DNA of 64,000 nucleotides from Bacteroidales bacterium. Lineage in GTDB: Bacteria > Planctomycetota > Planctomycetia > Gemmatales > Gemmataceae. A model generated the notes under the pieces. That model saw nothing but the letters and a program-made list of their open reading frames with translations, was not told the origin of the DNA and made no database searches. Made by a program: the position numbers and the translations under genes. Each line of letters starts with the position of its first letter. Position 1 is the first letter of the stretch. Shown piece by piece: positions 46,710-56,050 of the stretch. The stretch is from positions 62,001 through 126,000 of the forward strand of contig JAIXLE010000059.1 in the NCBI GenBank assembly GCA_026931725.1, given 5' to 3'.

Positions 46710-47120
46710 CTAGATGTCAACGATCACCTCGGCTCGCCACCCTGCCGCGTTCTGTTCCACTTGCAATTCGTGATAAGTAATGGCCTTGACTTCATGGGCG
46801 GGGATGTGCCGAGTGGAATCGAATGGTTCCCCCCAAATGGTCGCGTTCAGCCCCTCTTCGTGCATGACCACCTCCGCACGGGCCACCAACCTGTGTTCCG
46901 TCTCGAACCGATAGAGCAACTCCCGTAGCCAATCGAACAGGAGCAAATCCTGTTCACGGCCCGCGATTTCCACGGTTTGCGTGGTGGTCGCCTGGATGGA
47001 TTCGGGGTTGTCGATGATCGCGGAATACAGGCACAGGGCCGCTTCCGCGAAAAGGGAAGGGAGGTCGGGTGTCTGGATGCGGAGGCCAAGATCCGCTGTA
47101 TGTTCAAAGAGTTCGTGCAT
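46710..47120 (-). CDS. Archease family protein
   Basis: 136 residues from ATG 47120 (MHELFEHTADLGLRI), the usual archease start HTADLG. The frame extends upstream to 47174 without similarity. LFAEAALCLYSAI, DLLLFDWLRELLYRFE and the C-terminal VKAITYHELQVEQ are family blocks. Archease activates the RNA ligase RtcB by promoting guanylylation. No rtcB gene is present in the window. The gene lies 96 bp behind the protein kinase on the same strand. Confidence 0.9.
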   Translation of the reverse strand: MHELFEHTADLGLRIQTPDLPSLFAEAALCLYSAIIDNPESIQATTTQTVEIAGREQDLLLFDWLRELLYRFETEHRLVARAEVVMHEEGLNATIWGEPFDSTRHIPAHEVKAITYHELQVEQNAAGWRAEVIVDI

Positions 47121-47216
47121 ATCCGCATCGTAGCAGAAGATTATGCCCCCGGCGAGAACGGGTTCAGGAATCATCCCGCGAGCGTGTTCTCCTGTGCGAC
47201 GCGCGGCGGGGGATCA

Positions 47217-49580
47217 TCATTCTCGCAGTTTCACAAACAATTGCGGGACAGTCTGTTCTTGTCCATCCTGACCTTTGGCGATGATGTTCACGGATCGTTC
47301 CACTTCACCAACGCCTTTCACGAAGACATGGTTGATCACCACATCGGCTGTGGCTGCTGTGGCTTTGTAGGGGTACTTCACCCGGATCGTTACGCTATCT
47401 TTGTTTTCGCCCCATTTCCCGAAGCCGACGACCTCATAGACTTTGTCGTCTCCGTTCGGAAGCCGGGTTTTCCAGGTATCGCCTTGTTTGGCTCCCAGTT
47501 TGAACAGAGGCTCGTAAGTGAACTCACGATCGCGTGGGCCGCCGAGTGTCCCCAGTTCGATCATGTTCTCTTTCACCCTGGCTTTTTGAGGCAGCGACTT
47601 GACGTTGACCGTGCGAGCCGGTGGGGTGTTCGTTGTTTGCGCGGTGAGAGTGGCCCCCTGTTGCACGACGGAAATGTCGATCTGCCCATCGTCTTTGAAC
47701 TGGAATTTTTGACGTGTATACGCCCAGCCGTTCTGCGCGGGTGCGAAGGCGAAGACATCGTAAAACTGTTCCCGAGCTGTTAGAGGGAAGAAGTCGGCCC
47801 CCGTCATTGGTTTTGGAGGTTCAGGCTTCGTGGGTGGCGTAGCTGGTTTTGTGGGTGGCGGGGTTGGCTTCGTGGGTGGCGGTTTGGGTTTGGTTGGTGG
47901 TGGTTTGGGGGTTGTCTTGGGCGTGGTCGGTTTTGGGGGCGACGCTTTGGGCGGCTGCGGTTTCGGCAACACTGCGGGTGGGGGTACTGGGGGGATTGCC
48001 GCGACATCCCGGCCGGTGGCTTTGGGCTTATCATTCCCACCCGAGAGCAGGAGGAACAAACCGCCGATGATGAGGAGCAACAGCAGGCCGCCCCCGATCC
48101 CGGCCATGACGATCATGGATTTTTGAGTATTTTCGGCCTTTTTTTGTTTCTTCTTGCGGTTCTCGATCCGGGAATCCGAATCGGAGGATGCTTTGGCCTT
48201 GACGGTTGCGCGTGGGGCATCCGCCGTGGTGCGAGCGGAAGGGCCAGAGGTGGGCGCGGCCGGTTCCGTCAACGGGTTGGCCGTGCGGGGTTGTGAACCG
48301 GGGCCAGCACGTTTGATCGAGGCTTTCGAGACTGGCTCGCCGGATAACGGTACGGCGGACGGTGGACCGGCTTTGGTCGGCGCGGAACTGGAGGCGCTGC
48401 CGGTGCTCGCATCTAACAGACTCGGCAAATTGACAGCAGGCAGAGACATAAACGAAGCGCCTGCCGAACTATAGGCTCCATCGGATACGGAATCCTGGGG
48501 CAACGGCACGAGCGGTTTGGGCATCTCGCTTTCCGCGGGCGGGGCGATGGGCTGCGAGGTCCAGGGTTGCAGCGCCACGACCACATCCATCGGCGTTTGG
48601 TAGCGTTCGTCGGGCGATTTCGCGAGCATCTTTTGCAGGACATTCCACAAAGCGTCCGGCACATCGGGGCGATATTCTTGGATCGGCTTGGGTGGGCGAA
48701 TCTGGTGCCAGATCAGTTTTTGAGCCGTGGTTCCGCCTTCTCCGAAGGGGGTTTTACCGGACAAGAGGAAATACAAGGTCATCCCGAGGCTATAGATGTC
48801 CGCGCGAATATCGACCGCGTGGCTATCCATCGCCTGTTCCGGGGCGAGGAACTCGGCAGTGCCCAGAATCGAGGCGGCATCGTGTTCCTTCGTGAGGTTG
48901 TCGTCATCCTCATGAAAGAGCAACGCCAAACCCATGTCGAGTAGTTTGACCGTCCCGGTGCGATCGAGCAACAGGTTGGCGGGTTTGATGTCGCGGTGAA
49001 CCATGCCGCGTTCGTGAGCGTGCTGTAAACCGAGTGCGGCCTGGGCGATATAATGCGAGGCTCGTTCGGGGCTCAGGGTGCCGTTGAGCCGGATCATCTC
49101 ATGCAGGTTCCGGCCTTCGACATACTCCGTCACGAGGAAGTGGAAGTTGCCATCCACGTCGACATCGTAGGCACCCACGATATTGGGGTGGTGCAGGGCC
49201 GCGGCGGCGCGGGCTTCACGGTGGAACCGATCGACGGCCGAGGCATTTTTGGCCATGTTGGGCGGTAGCACTTTGATGGCCACCCGTCGCCGCATGACTT
49301 TGTGTTCACAGAGGAACACGCTGGCCATCCCGCCTGCGCCCAAACGATCCAGGATACGGTATTTGCTACTGAGCACGAACCGTTGCAGCTTCCCTTTGAG
49401 GAGCGGTTCGAGCTGATACCGCGTCATTAACCCATTTTGGATCAGCAGTTCCGCCAAAGCCGCGGGGTCATCGGGCGGACTGGGTAGTTTGGTGACAAAC
49501 TGGTCCAACCGACGTGGCTCCAATGCCCCGCTTTTCTTGATGAGGTCGAGGAAAGTCTCGAGGGAAGTGGTTCCTGTCAT
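47217..49580 (-). CDS. Transmembrane Ser/Thr protein kinase
   Basis: 787 residues from ATG 49580, with GAGGAG 5 nt upstream. Residues 1-70 are a helical N-terminal part, and the kinase domain covers about 74-340. It has the glycine loop RLGAGGMASVF, K103 (VAIKVL), the catalytic loop HRDIKPANLLLD (D197), DMG in place of DFG (D215) and GTAEFLAPEQA. A Ser/Pro-rich linker, a membrane helix (489-513) and a long Pro/Lys/Thr repeat (PPPTKPKPPPTKP-like) follow. The C-terminal 170 residues are beta-rich, probably extracytoplasmic and sensory. Planctomycetes are rich in such kinases. Activity is expected because K, D and D are all intact. Confidence 0.93.
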   Translation of the reverse strand: MTGTTSLETFLDLIKKSGALEPRRLDQFVTKLPSPPDDPAALAELLIQNGLMTRYQLEPLLKGKLQRFVLSSKYRILDRLGAGGMASVFLCEHKVMRRRVAIKVLPPNMAKNASAVDRFHREARAAAALHHPNIVGAYDVDVDGNFHFLVTEYVEGRNLHEMIRLNGTLSPERASHYIAQAALGLQHAHERGMVHRDIKPANLLLDRTGTVKLLDMGLALLFHEDDDNLTKEHDAASILGTAEFLAPEQAMDSHAVDIRADIYSLGMTLYFLLSGKTPFGEGGTTAQKLIWHQIRPPKPIQEYRPDVPDALWNVLQKMLAKSPDERYQTPMDVVVALQPWTSQPIAPPAESEMPKPLVPLPQDSVSDGAYSSAGASFMSLPAVNLPSLLDASTGSASSSAPTKAGPPSAVPLSGEPVSKASIKRAGPGSQPRTANPLTEPAAPTSGPSARTTADAPRATVKAKASSDSDSRIENRKKKQKKAENTQKSMIVMAGIGGGLLLLLIIGGLFLLLSGGNDKPKATGRDVAAIPPVPPPAVLPKPQPPKASPPKPTTPKTTPKPPPTKPKPPPTKPTPPPTKPATPPTKPEPPKPMTGADFFPLTAREQFYDVFAFAPAQNGWAYTRQKFQFKDDGQIDISVVQQGATLTAQTTNTPPARTVNVKSLPQKARVKENMIELGTLGGPRDREFTYEPLFKLGAKQGDTWKTRLPNGDDKVYEVVGFGKWGENKDSVTIRVKYPYKATAATADVVINHVFVKGVGEVERSVNIIAKGQDGQEQTVPQLFVKLRE

Positions 49581-49972
49581 TCGGCTCCTCGCCTCATGAA
49601 ATCCAGCTTGTGCCGTAGCGAAACGGCCGCTGACAACGGATCGGACGTGCAAAAACCCGCGACTGCACGGAGTCGTGCCTTGAACTGTGAGTTTAAGCGG
49701 ACCCTACGGGTGCCGTCAAGGGGGCTACTCCGAGTGCTCGGGTGATCTGTGCAGATTATCGGCCTTCTCATCCGATTATGCGGGAAAATATACCACCTGT
49801 TCGGTTTGAAAAGGCTATACCGACCGCGCATGGCGAACCGATGAACGAATGGAGGCGTGACACGATTGGCGTTCATGGTCGATGCGGGATGGAGATGCCC
49901 GGTTGGCCCGCAGAACCCATCACGGAGTTTTTCACGTCCTTCCGGCTACCCTGTACCGTGGAGTCCATCATC
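49581..49972. other. Divergent intergenic region, kinase / TolC-like gene
   Basis: 392 bp. The TolC-like frame is open back to 49742, but that part has no signal peptide or family similarity and includes unlikely coding. No small gene, terminator or convincing promoter is seen beyond AT-rich stretches near 49790-49805. Confidence 0.4.
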
Positions 49973-51424
49973 ATGTTACGAACGCTGGGAAAATTGGGGG
50001 CTCTCGGGCTGACCATTTCTCATTTCGTCACCTCGCCCCTTGCGTTCGCCGCGGAACCGGGTGGTGCGGAGCCTGCCCCGCCATCAGCCAATGCCACCCC
50101 CGAGCGTGTTTATACCCTTTCCGAACTTGTGGCGATCGGTCTGAATAGTAACCCCCGGCTCGCGCAAGCCCGACTGGCGATCGATAACGCGCGGGGGCGT
50201 GCCTTGCAAGCGGGGCTCTACCCCAACCCCACCATTGATATCTTGGGTGACGAACTCGGCGACCAAACGGGGCGCGGCGGGATCTGGACCACGCCCAAAG
50301 TGAGCCAGGAAATCGTTACTGCTCGCAAGTTGCGGCTCAACCGGGCTGCCGTCAATCAGGAAGCGAATCAAGCGGTCCTCGGGTTGCAATTTCAACGCTA
50401 TCAACTCCTTGCGGAAATTCGAGAAGCGTATTTCTCCGTCGTGACGATCGAAAGTCGGATCGAGATTTTACGCCGAATCGTCAGCATCATGGATGAATCC
50501 GTCGAACAAACGGAAAACTTGCTCAAAGCCCGTCAAGTGGCCCGACTCGATCTGGTCCAACTGGAAGTGCAGGCCGAGCAGTTCCGCGCGGAACTGGAAG
50601 CGACGGAGCAGGAACTCCCCGCCGCGTTTCGGCGATTGGCCGCGATTGTCGGCGTGGCCAACCTTCCCAAGGGGATCGTCGCCGGTGACCTACTGGGCGA
50701 ACTCCCACCGTATGAGTTGGACCGCATCCAGGCTTACGTCCTCGGCATTCACCCCAACATCGCCGCCGCACGAGCCGGGGTCGAACGGGCACAAATCTTG
50801 CTCCGCCGGGCCGAAGTGGAACCGATCCCGAACCTGACCCTGTCATCGGGATACACCCGCCAGAATCAGAATAAATCCAGCGACGGCCTCATCGGTTTGA
50901 GCTTCACCCTGCCCGTATGGAACCGCAATCAAGGGAACATTCAAGCCGCTCAAGCCGAACTGGGATCGGCGATTCAACAAGTCACCCGCGTGGAAAACAG
51001 CCTCACGGATCAGGTGGCCACCGCCTACCGGAACTTCACCGCCGCTCGCCGTCGAGCCGATCGCTACCGTACCGCGATTCTACCCCGCGCCGAGGAAACG
51101 AATCAACTTTCGCTGAAAGCCTACCAAGGCGGACAGTTTGAATACCTCCGCGTCCTGGAAGCGCAACGCTCCCTGGCCCAATCCAAGCTCGAATATATCC
51201 GCGTCCTCAGCGAGGCGTGGCTCGCCGCGAGTGCCATTTCCGGGCTGACACTCGAAGATAACTGGCCGCCGCGTATGCAACCGCAAGGCCCACCTGCCTC
51301 CGAACCACTGGACTCTCCGCAACAGATCCCACCCCCCGCACCCCGAGCCAAACCCCGAATCCAGGAAATGAATGCGGAAACCGGCATCCGCCCCCTTGTG
51401 GCCCAACTTCTCCGCCACCGATAG
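49973..51424 (+). CDS. TolC-family outer membrane efflux protein (CzcC-like)
   Basis: 483 residues from ATG 49973, with GGAG 9 nt upstream and a signal peptide (MLRTLGKLGALGLTISHFVTSPLAFA). Two long coiled helical repeats are present: YTLSELVAIGLNSNPRLAQARLAIDNARG...NPTIDILGDELGDQ, and later YVLGIHPNIAAARAGVERAQILLRRAEVEPIPNLTLSSGY with GLSFTLPVWNRNQGNIQAA, the OEP/CzcC pattern. The trimer would form the outer membrane channel of an efflux or type I export system. No RND or MFP partner is adjacent. The C-terminus is Pro-rich. Confidence 0.92.
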   Translation: MLRTLGKLGALGLTISHFVTSPLAFAAEPGGAEPAPPSANATPERVYTLSELVAIGLNSNPRLAQARLAIDNARGRALQAGLYPNPTIDILGDELGDQTGRGGIWTTPKVSQEIVTARKLRLNRAAVNQEANQAVLGLQFQRYQLLAEIREAYFSVVTIESRIEILRRIVSIMDESVEQTENLLKARQVARLDLVQLEVQAEQFRAELEATEQELPAAFRRLAAIVGVANLPKGIVAGDLLGELPPYELDRIQAYVLGIHPNIAAARAGVERAQILLRRAEVEPIPNLTLSSGYTRQNQNKSSDGLIGLSFTLPVWNRNQGNIQAAQAELGSAIQQVTRVENSLTDQVATAYRNFTAARRRADRYRTAILPRAEETNQLSLKAYQGGQFEYLRVLEAQRSLAQSKLEYIRVLSEAWLAASAISGLTLEDNWPPRMQPQGPPASEPLDSPQQIPPPAPRAKPRIQEMNAETGIRPLVAQLLRHR

Positions 51425-51587
51425 CCACCCCAAACCCCTTCCCCCACAAAAGAGTTGTGAAGAGTTTGTAAATCGCTCTTGCCAGCTGAACAGGGGCTGA
51501 TAAATTGCTGTAATCTCTGATAGTCAGAATGTCTTTGTCCGTTGGCAGGAGTGCGACGCGGCGGAGGACCAGCGAGGAACAGGGGCG

Positions 51588-51857
51588 ATGGCGATCACCA
51601 AGGACCGCAAGGCTGAACTGATTACCGAATTCAAACGCGGAGAGGTCGATACCGGATCTCCCGAAGTCCAGATTGCGCTGCTCACGAATCGGATCGTGTA
51701 TCTGACGGAGCATATGCGGCAGCACAAGAAAGACTTCTCCAGCCGACGTGGGCTGTTGAAACTGGTCAGCCAGCGTTCTGATCTGCTGAAATACCTCCGG
51801 GAAAACGACCGGCCACGGTATCTCGCAGTCATTCAACGGCTCGGCCTGCGGAAGTAA
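51588..51857 (+). CDS. rpsO: 30S ribosomal protein S15
   Basis: 89 residues, the standard length. [41 protein letters not shown] is the conserved core that binds the 16S rRNA three-way junction, and [18 protein letters not shown] and [12 protein letters not shown] complete it. GAGGAA lies about 8 nt before the ATG. The leader of about 150 nt upstream may carry the autoregulatory structure known for rpsO, but I could not identify it. pnp follows after 165 bp, the classical rpsO-pnp order. Confidence 0.98.
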   Translation: MAITKDRKAELITEFKRGEVDTGSPEVQIALLTNRIVYLTEHMRQHKKDFSSRRGLLKLVSQRSDLLKYLRENDRPRYLAVIQRLGLRK

Positions 51858-52022
51858 GCCGACTGCTGGCAATGCCCCGGAGGGTACCTACACCATGATC
51901 GGCCAGGATCCGATCAGCCGGGATGGCCCAAAACCGTAAACCCAGAATCTCGTTCCGCTCGCTGGTATCTCCGTCCCCTCGTCACCCTGCCGCAACCTGA
52001 TTTGCGGAAAGGGTTTACTATC

Positions 52023-54203
52023 GTGGCGGTTACCCGCGTTGAACGCACTCTCGGCCAGGGGACGCTCGTCCTCGAAACTGGCAAACTGGCCAAACAAGCC
52101 CACGGTTCCGTTACCGTCCAAATGGGCGGCACCGTCGTCCTCGTCGCCTCCGTGCAAGGGAACCCTATCCCCGGACGCGACTTCTTCCCCCTCCAGTGCG
52201 AGTATCGGGAACGCTCCTACGCTGCGGGAAAATTCCCCGGCGGCTACATCAAACGCGAAAGCCGACCCAGCACCAAAGAAACGCTCACCTCCCGACTCAT
52301 GGACCGGCCACTCCGGCCCCTCTTCCCGCCGACGTTCTACAATGAAGTCCAGGTTCACGCCAACGTCTTCTCCGCCGACAAGGAGAACGACCCCGATGTT
52401 CTCGCCATCATCGGCGGCAGCGCCAGCCTGCACATCGCCAGCACGCCGTTTTTGAAACCGCTCGGAGCCGTCCGCGTTGGCCGTGTTCATGGTCAATTCA
52501 TCGTGATGCCGACTCATGCGCAGATGGAAGAAAGCGACCTCGATTTGATCGTCGCCGCCACCCGCGATGCCATCTGCATGATCGAAGGGTTCGCCCGCGA
52601 ACTGCCCGAAGAAACCGCGACCGAAGCGATCCTGTTCGCCTTTCATCAAATCCAAATCGTCATCGACGCGATTGAGGAACTGCGCGAAAAAGCCGGACTC
52701 GGACCCAAAGAACTCCCGCCACCCGCCGCGCCGAACCCCCTCATCGACGAACTACACCAGAAGTACGGCGACGAGTTCAAAAAACGCTACCTCACCGAAG
52801 GGAAACTCGCCCGCTACGCCGCACTGGACGAACTCAAAGCCCAGGTCAAGAAGGACTACGAACCCGCCGAGGGAGCAGAACCCGCCCACACGCAGGAAGC
52901 CGTCGCGGCGGCGTTCTCCGCGCTGCGCGAACGGATCTTCCAGGAAATCACCATGACCGGCACCCGGATCGACGGGCGCGGCCTGGAAGAAATCCGCCCG
53001 CTCGCTGGGGAAGTGTCCGTGCTGCCTCGCACCCACGGTTCTGCCCTCTTCCAGCGGGGAGAAACCCAAGCGCTCGTCGTCGCCACACTCGGCACGAATC
53101 AGGATGAACAAAAGATCGAAGGATTGTTGCCTGAGTACAGCAAAAAGTTCATGCTCGATTACAATTTCCCGTCGTTCTCCGTCGGGGAATGTAAACCGAT
53201 CCGTGGACCCGGTCGGCGGGAGATCGGCCACGGGATGCTCGCCGAGCGTTCGCTCAAAGCGGTTCTCCCCCCACCGTCCAAATTCCCCTACACGATTCGG
53301 CTTGTCTCCGAAATCCTCGAAAGCAACGGCTCCTCGTCGATGGCCTCGGTCTGTGGCGGCACCTTGGCGTTGATGGATGCGGGCGTGCCGATCAAGCAAC
53401 CCGTGGCCGGGATCAGCATTGGCCTCGTCACCCGTGGCGATGAATACGTCCTGCTCACTGACATCCAAGGGGACGAAGACCACTACGGCGACATGGATTT
53501 CAAGGTGGCGGGCACCCAAAAAGGTGTCACCGGCATTCAGCTCGACATCAAGATTGATGGCATCACCGAAGACATCATCAAGGAAGCGCTCGAACAAGCC
53601 CGCAAGGCCCGCCTCGACATTCTCAAGGTGATGCTCAGCACGCTCCGGGCACCGCGGAAGACCATCAACGATAATGCCCCCCGCCTGCTGACGGTGAAAA
53701 TCAACCCCGAAAAGATTGGCCTGCTCATCGGGCCTGGTGGCAAGACGATTCGCGCCATTCAGGAAGAAACCGGGGCCAAGCTCGATGTCGACAACGATGG
53801 CCTCGTTTCGATTGCCCACTCCGATGCCGCCGGTGCCGAAGCCGCGAAAGCCAAGGTCGAAGCCCTCTGTGCGGAAATCAAGATCGGCGCGATCTACGAA
53901 GGGAAAGTCACCAGCATCAAAGACTTCGGTGCCTTCATCGAAATCAGCCCCGGTCGGGATGGGCTTTGCCACATTTCGGAAATTGACAGCGGCTACGTCG
54001 GTCGAGTCGATGACGTGGTCAAAGTCGGCGACCGCGTCACGGTGAAGGTCATCGCCATTGATGACCAGGATCGGATCAAGCTCTCGCGGAAGGCGCTGAT
54101 GCCGCCTCGGGAAGGGGGCGAGGAATCCGCCGAAGGCCGGGAACCCCGCGAAAACCGCTCTGGCCCCCGTGGGAACAGCGGTGGCCGCCGCGATCGCGGG
54201 TAA
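52023..54203 (+). CDS. pnp: Polyribonucleotide nucleotidyltransferase (PNPase)
   Basis: 726 residues from GTG 52023, with AAAGGG 10 nt upstream. A TTG at 52002 is an alternative. It performs phosphorolytic 3'-5' RNA decay. Two RNase PH domains are present: N-terminal with FFPLQCEYRERSYAAGKFPGGYIKRE, and C-terminal with FMLDYNFPSFSVGECKPIRGPGRREIGHG and TLALMDAGVPIKQPVAGISIGL. The KH domain is KINPEKIGLLIGPGGKTIRAI, and the S1 domain starts near YEGKVTSIKDFGAFIEI. The tail is Arg/Gly-rich. An open antisense frame (52752-54473) is a shadow. Confidence 0.97.
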   Translation: MAVTRVERTLGQGTLVLETGKLAKQAHGSVTVQMGGTVVLVASVQGNPIPGRDFFPLQCEYRERSYAAGKFPGGYIKRESRPSTKETLTSRLMDRPLRPLFPPTFYNEVQVHANVFSADKENDPDVLAIIGGSASLHIASTPFLKPLGAVRVGRVHGQFIVMPTHAQMEESDLDLIVAATRDAICMIEGFARELPEETATEAILFAFHQIQIVIDAIEELREKAGLGPKELPPPAAPNPLIDELHQKYGDEFKKRYLTEGKLARYAALDELKAQVKKDYEPAEGAEPAHTQEAVAAAFSALRERIFQEITMTGTRIDGRGLEEIRPLAGEVSVLPRTHGSALFQRGETQALVVATLGTNQDEQKIEGLLPEYSKKFMLDYNFPSFSVGECKPIRGPGRREIGHGMLAERSLKAVLPPPSKFPYTIRLVSEILESNGSSSMASVCGGTLALMDAGVPIKQPVAGISIGLVTRGDEYVLLTDIQGDEDHYGDMDFKVAGTQKGVTGIQLDIKIDGITEDIIKEALEQARKARLDILKVMLSTLRAPRKTINDNAPRLLTVKINPEKIGLLIGPGGKTIRAIQEETGAKLDVDNDGLVSIAHSDAAGAEAAKAKVEALCAEIKIGAIYEGKVTSIKDFGAFIEISPGRDGLCHISEIDSGYVGRVDDVVKVGDRVTVKVIAIDDQDRIKLSRKALMPPREGGEESAEGREPRENRSGPRGNSGGRRDRG

Positions 54204-54225
54204 GTCTCTGGGGAGTTGTTGAGCA

Positions 54226-54273
54226 AGCGTCTGACACGCAACGGAGCAATGGCTCCATTCCGCGTCAGACGCT
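54226..54273 (+). terminator. Long hairpin after pnp
   Basis: AGCGTCTGAC pairs perfectly with GTCAGACGCT across 28 nt that hold an inner GGAGC-AATG-GCTCC hairpin. It lies 22 bp after the pnp stop and is followed by a T/G-rich tract without a clean U-run. It may terminate transcription or protect the 3' end. Confidence 0.65.
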
Positions 54274-54438
54274 GTGTTCGTTTCATCGCTTCTGCTGATC
54301 TCCTCGCAGACATTGGACCCACCGCGTCTCAGGCTCGCCGCGGGAATCGGAATGCCCTTTTCGGGATGATTGGCCGTATAATCAGCCGATGAGGAACCAC
54401 GCGGAATTGCCCCGCTTCTGACTTTCGGAGAATCCACG

Positions 54439-55980
54439 GTGCCTGAACTCTCGCCCGCCCATGTTCCGCCCATTCCCGCTCCGATTCATCGCGATTGTTC
54501 CGCGGCGGAACTGCTGGAATTCGCCGTTCGCCGTGGAGAAGGCGGATTCTGCGAAATGGGGGCACTGGCGTGCCGCACAGGTTCCCGCACGGGTCGTTCT
54601 CCGCGAGACAAGTTCATCGTCAGTGGGCCGCTCACGGATGCGGAAGTCGCCTGGGGCAAGGTGAACCAGCGGATGCCCGCCGAACAGTTTGAACGCCTCA
54701 CGGATCGCGTCCGTGCCTACTTGCAGAATCGGGAACTGTTCACTTTCCACGGCTTCGCGGCGGCTCACCCCACGCACCGGATTCGGTTGCAACTTCAGTC
54801 GGAATCGGCTTGGCACGTTCTGTTCGCCCGTTGTTTGTTCCTGCGAGAAGACCCCCGTCACGAAAATCATCCGCCGGACGACACGGGAGACTGGGAGATC
54901 CTGCACGCCCCGTACTTCCTCTGCGACCCCCGCCGGGACGGCACAAACTCCGAAGCTGTGATTGCCCTGAGCTTCGAGCAACGCCGTGTGCTGATCGCCG
55001 GGACACAGTACGCCGGGGAAATCAAAAAATCCGTGTTCTCGATCCTGAATTTCCTGCTGCCGCAAGCCGGGGTGCTGTCGATGCACTGCTCGGCGAACAT
55101 TGGGCCAGCAGGCGATGTGGCTCTATTCTTCGGCCTCTCCGGCACCGGGAAAACGACCCTCTCCGCCGACCCCGCTCGTCGCCTGATCGGTGACGATGAA
55201 CATGGCTGGGGAGATGAGGGAGTCTTCAACATTGAGGGGGGCTGTTACGCTAAGACGATTCGACTTTCTCCCGAGGGGGAACCGCAAATCTGGAACGCGA
55301 TCCGCTTCGGCAGCGTGCTGGAAAACGTGCCCGTGGATGCCCACACCCGCCGTGCCAACTTCGACAGCGAGGAGTACACCGAAAATACCCGCGTCGCCTA
55401 CCCGATCGACTTCATTCCTCATGCGGAACTCAGTGGCCGAGGCGGACACCCGCAAAATGTGTTCTTCCTCACCTGCGATGCGTATGGAGTCCTTCCGCCG
55501 ATCTCGCGGTTGACACCGGAGCAAGTGGTTGATTATTTCCTCTGCGGATACACCGCCAAAGTCGCCGGGACCGAAGCGGGAGTCACTGAGCCTTCCGCCA
55601 CGTTCAGCACCTGCTTCGCGGCTCCGTTTCTGCCCCTGGCTCCCCGCCGATACGCGGCCATGTTGAAAGAGAAACTCGCTCGGCACAACGTCCCCGTCTG
55701 GCTGGTGAATACCGGCTGGACCGGCGGGCCGTATGGCACCGGACAGCGTATGTCCCTGGTGCATACCCGTGCGCTCCTGTCGGCCGCACTCGATGGCGGG
55801 CTGAATGCGGTCGAATGTGTGCCGGACCCGGTGTTTGGACTGGCGGTGCCGCGTGCGTGCCCAGGAGTCCCCGCTGAGATTCTGCAACCGCGTCAAACCT
55901 GGTCCGACCCGGCCGCCTACGATCAGAAAGCCGCCCAACTGGCTCGCCTGTTCACGGAAACTCGTGCCCAGTATGGCTAA
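54439..55980 (+). CDS. pckA: Phosphoenolpyruvate carboxykinase (ATP)
   Basis: 513 residues from GTG 54439, with GGAG 10 nt upstream. It converts oxaloacetate and ATP to PEP, the entry to gluconeogenesis. RTGRSPRDKFIV is the N-terminal substrate loop. GEIKKSVFSILNFLLP, SMHCSANIG, the kinase-1a P-loop FFGLSGTGKTTLSADP, the metal-binding LIGDDEHGWGDEGVFNIEGGCYAK and the adenine-binding EYTENTRVAYPI are all present. The active-site Lys, His and Asp are intact. The following gene starts 70 bp downstream. Confidence 0.96.
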   Translation: MPELSPAHVPPIPAPIHRDCSAAELLEFAVRRGEGGFCEMGALACRTGSRTGRSPRDKFIVSGPLTDAEVAWGKVNQRMPAEQFERLTDRVRAYLQNRELFTFHGFAAAHPTHRIRLQLQSESAWHVLFARCLFLREDPRHENHPPDDTGDWEILHAPYFLCDPRRDGTNSEAVIALSFEQRRVLIAGTQYAGEIKKSVFSILNFLLPQAGVLSMHCSANIGPAGDVALFFGLSGTGKTTLSADPARRLIGDDEHGWGDEGVFNIEGGCYAKTIRLSPEGEPQIWNAIRFGSVLENVPVDAHTRRANFDSEEYTENTRVAYPIDFIPHAELSGRGGHPQNVFFLTCDAYGVLPPISRLTPEQVVDYFLCGYTAKVAGTEAGVTEPSATFSTCFAAPFLPLAPRRYAAMLKEKLARHNVPVWLVNTGWTGGPYGTGQRMSLVHTRALLSAALDGGLNAVECVPDPVFGLAVPRACPGVPAEILQPRQTWSDPAAYDQKAAQLARLFTETRAQYG

Positions 55981-56050
55981 CCCCTCTGAGCTTCCCTGGG
56001 CTTCCCCATGTTCCCCGCAATCCCACCTCTTACCGCGTCTGGAGTGCGAC

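Noticed and set aside
49742-49972. In-frame upstream extension of the TolC-family gene
   Set aside because: It lacks a signal peptide, while the ATG at 49973 has one with a ribosome binding site at good distance.
52752-54473. Long open frame (573 codons) antisense to pnp
   Set aside because: Same effect: a composition shadow of PNPase, with low-complexity Asp/Phe/Gly content and no ribosome binding site.
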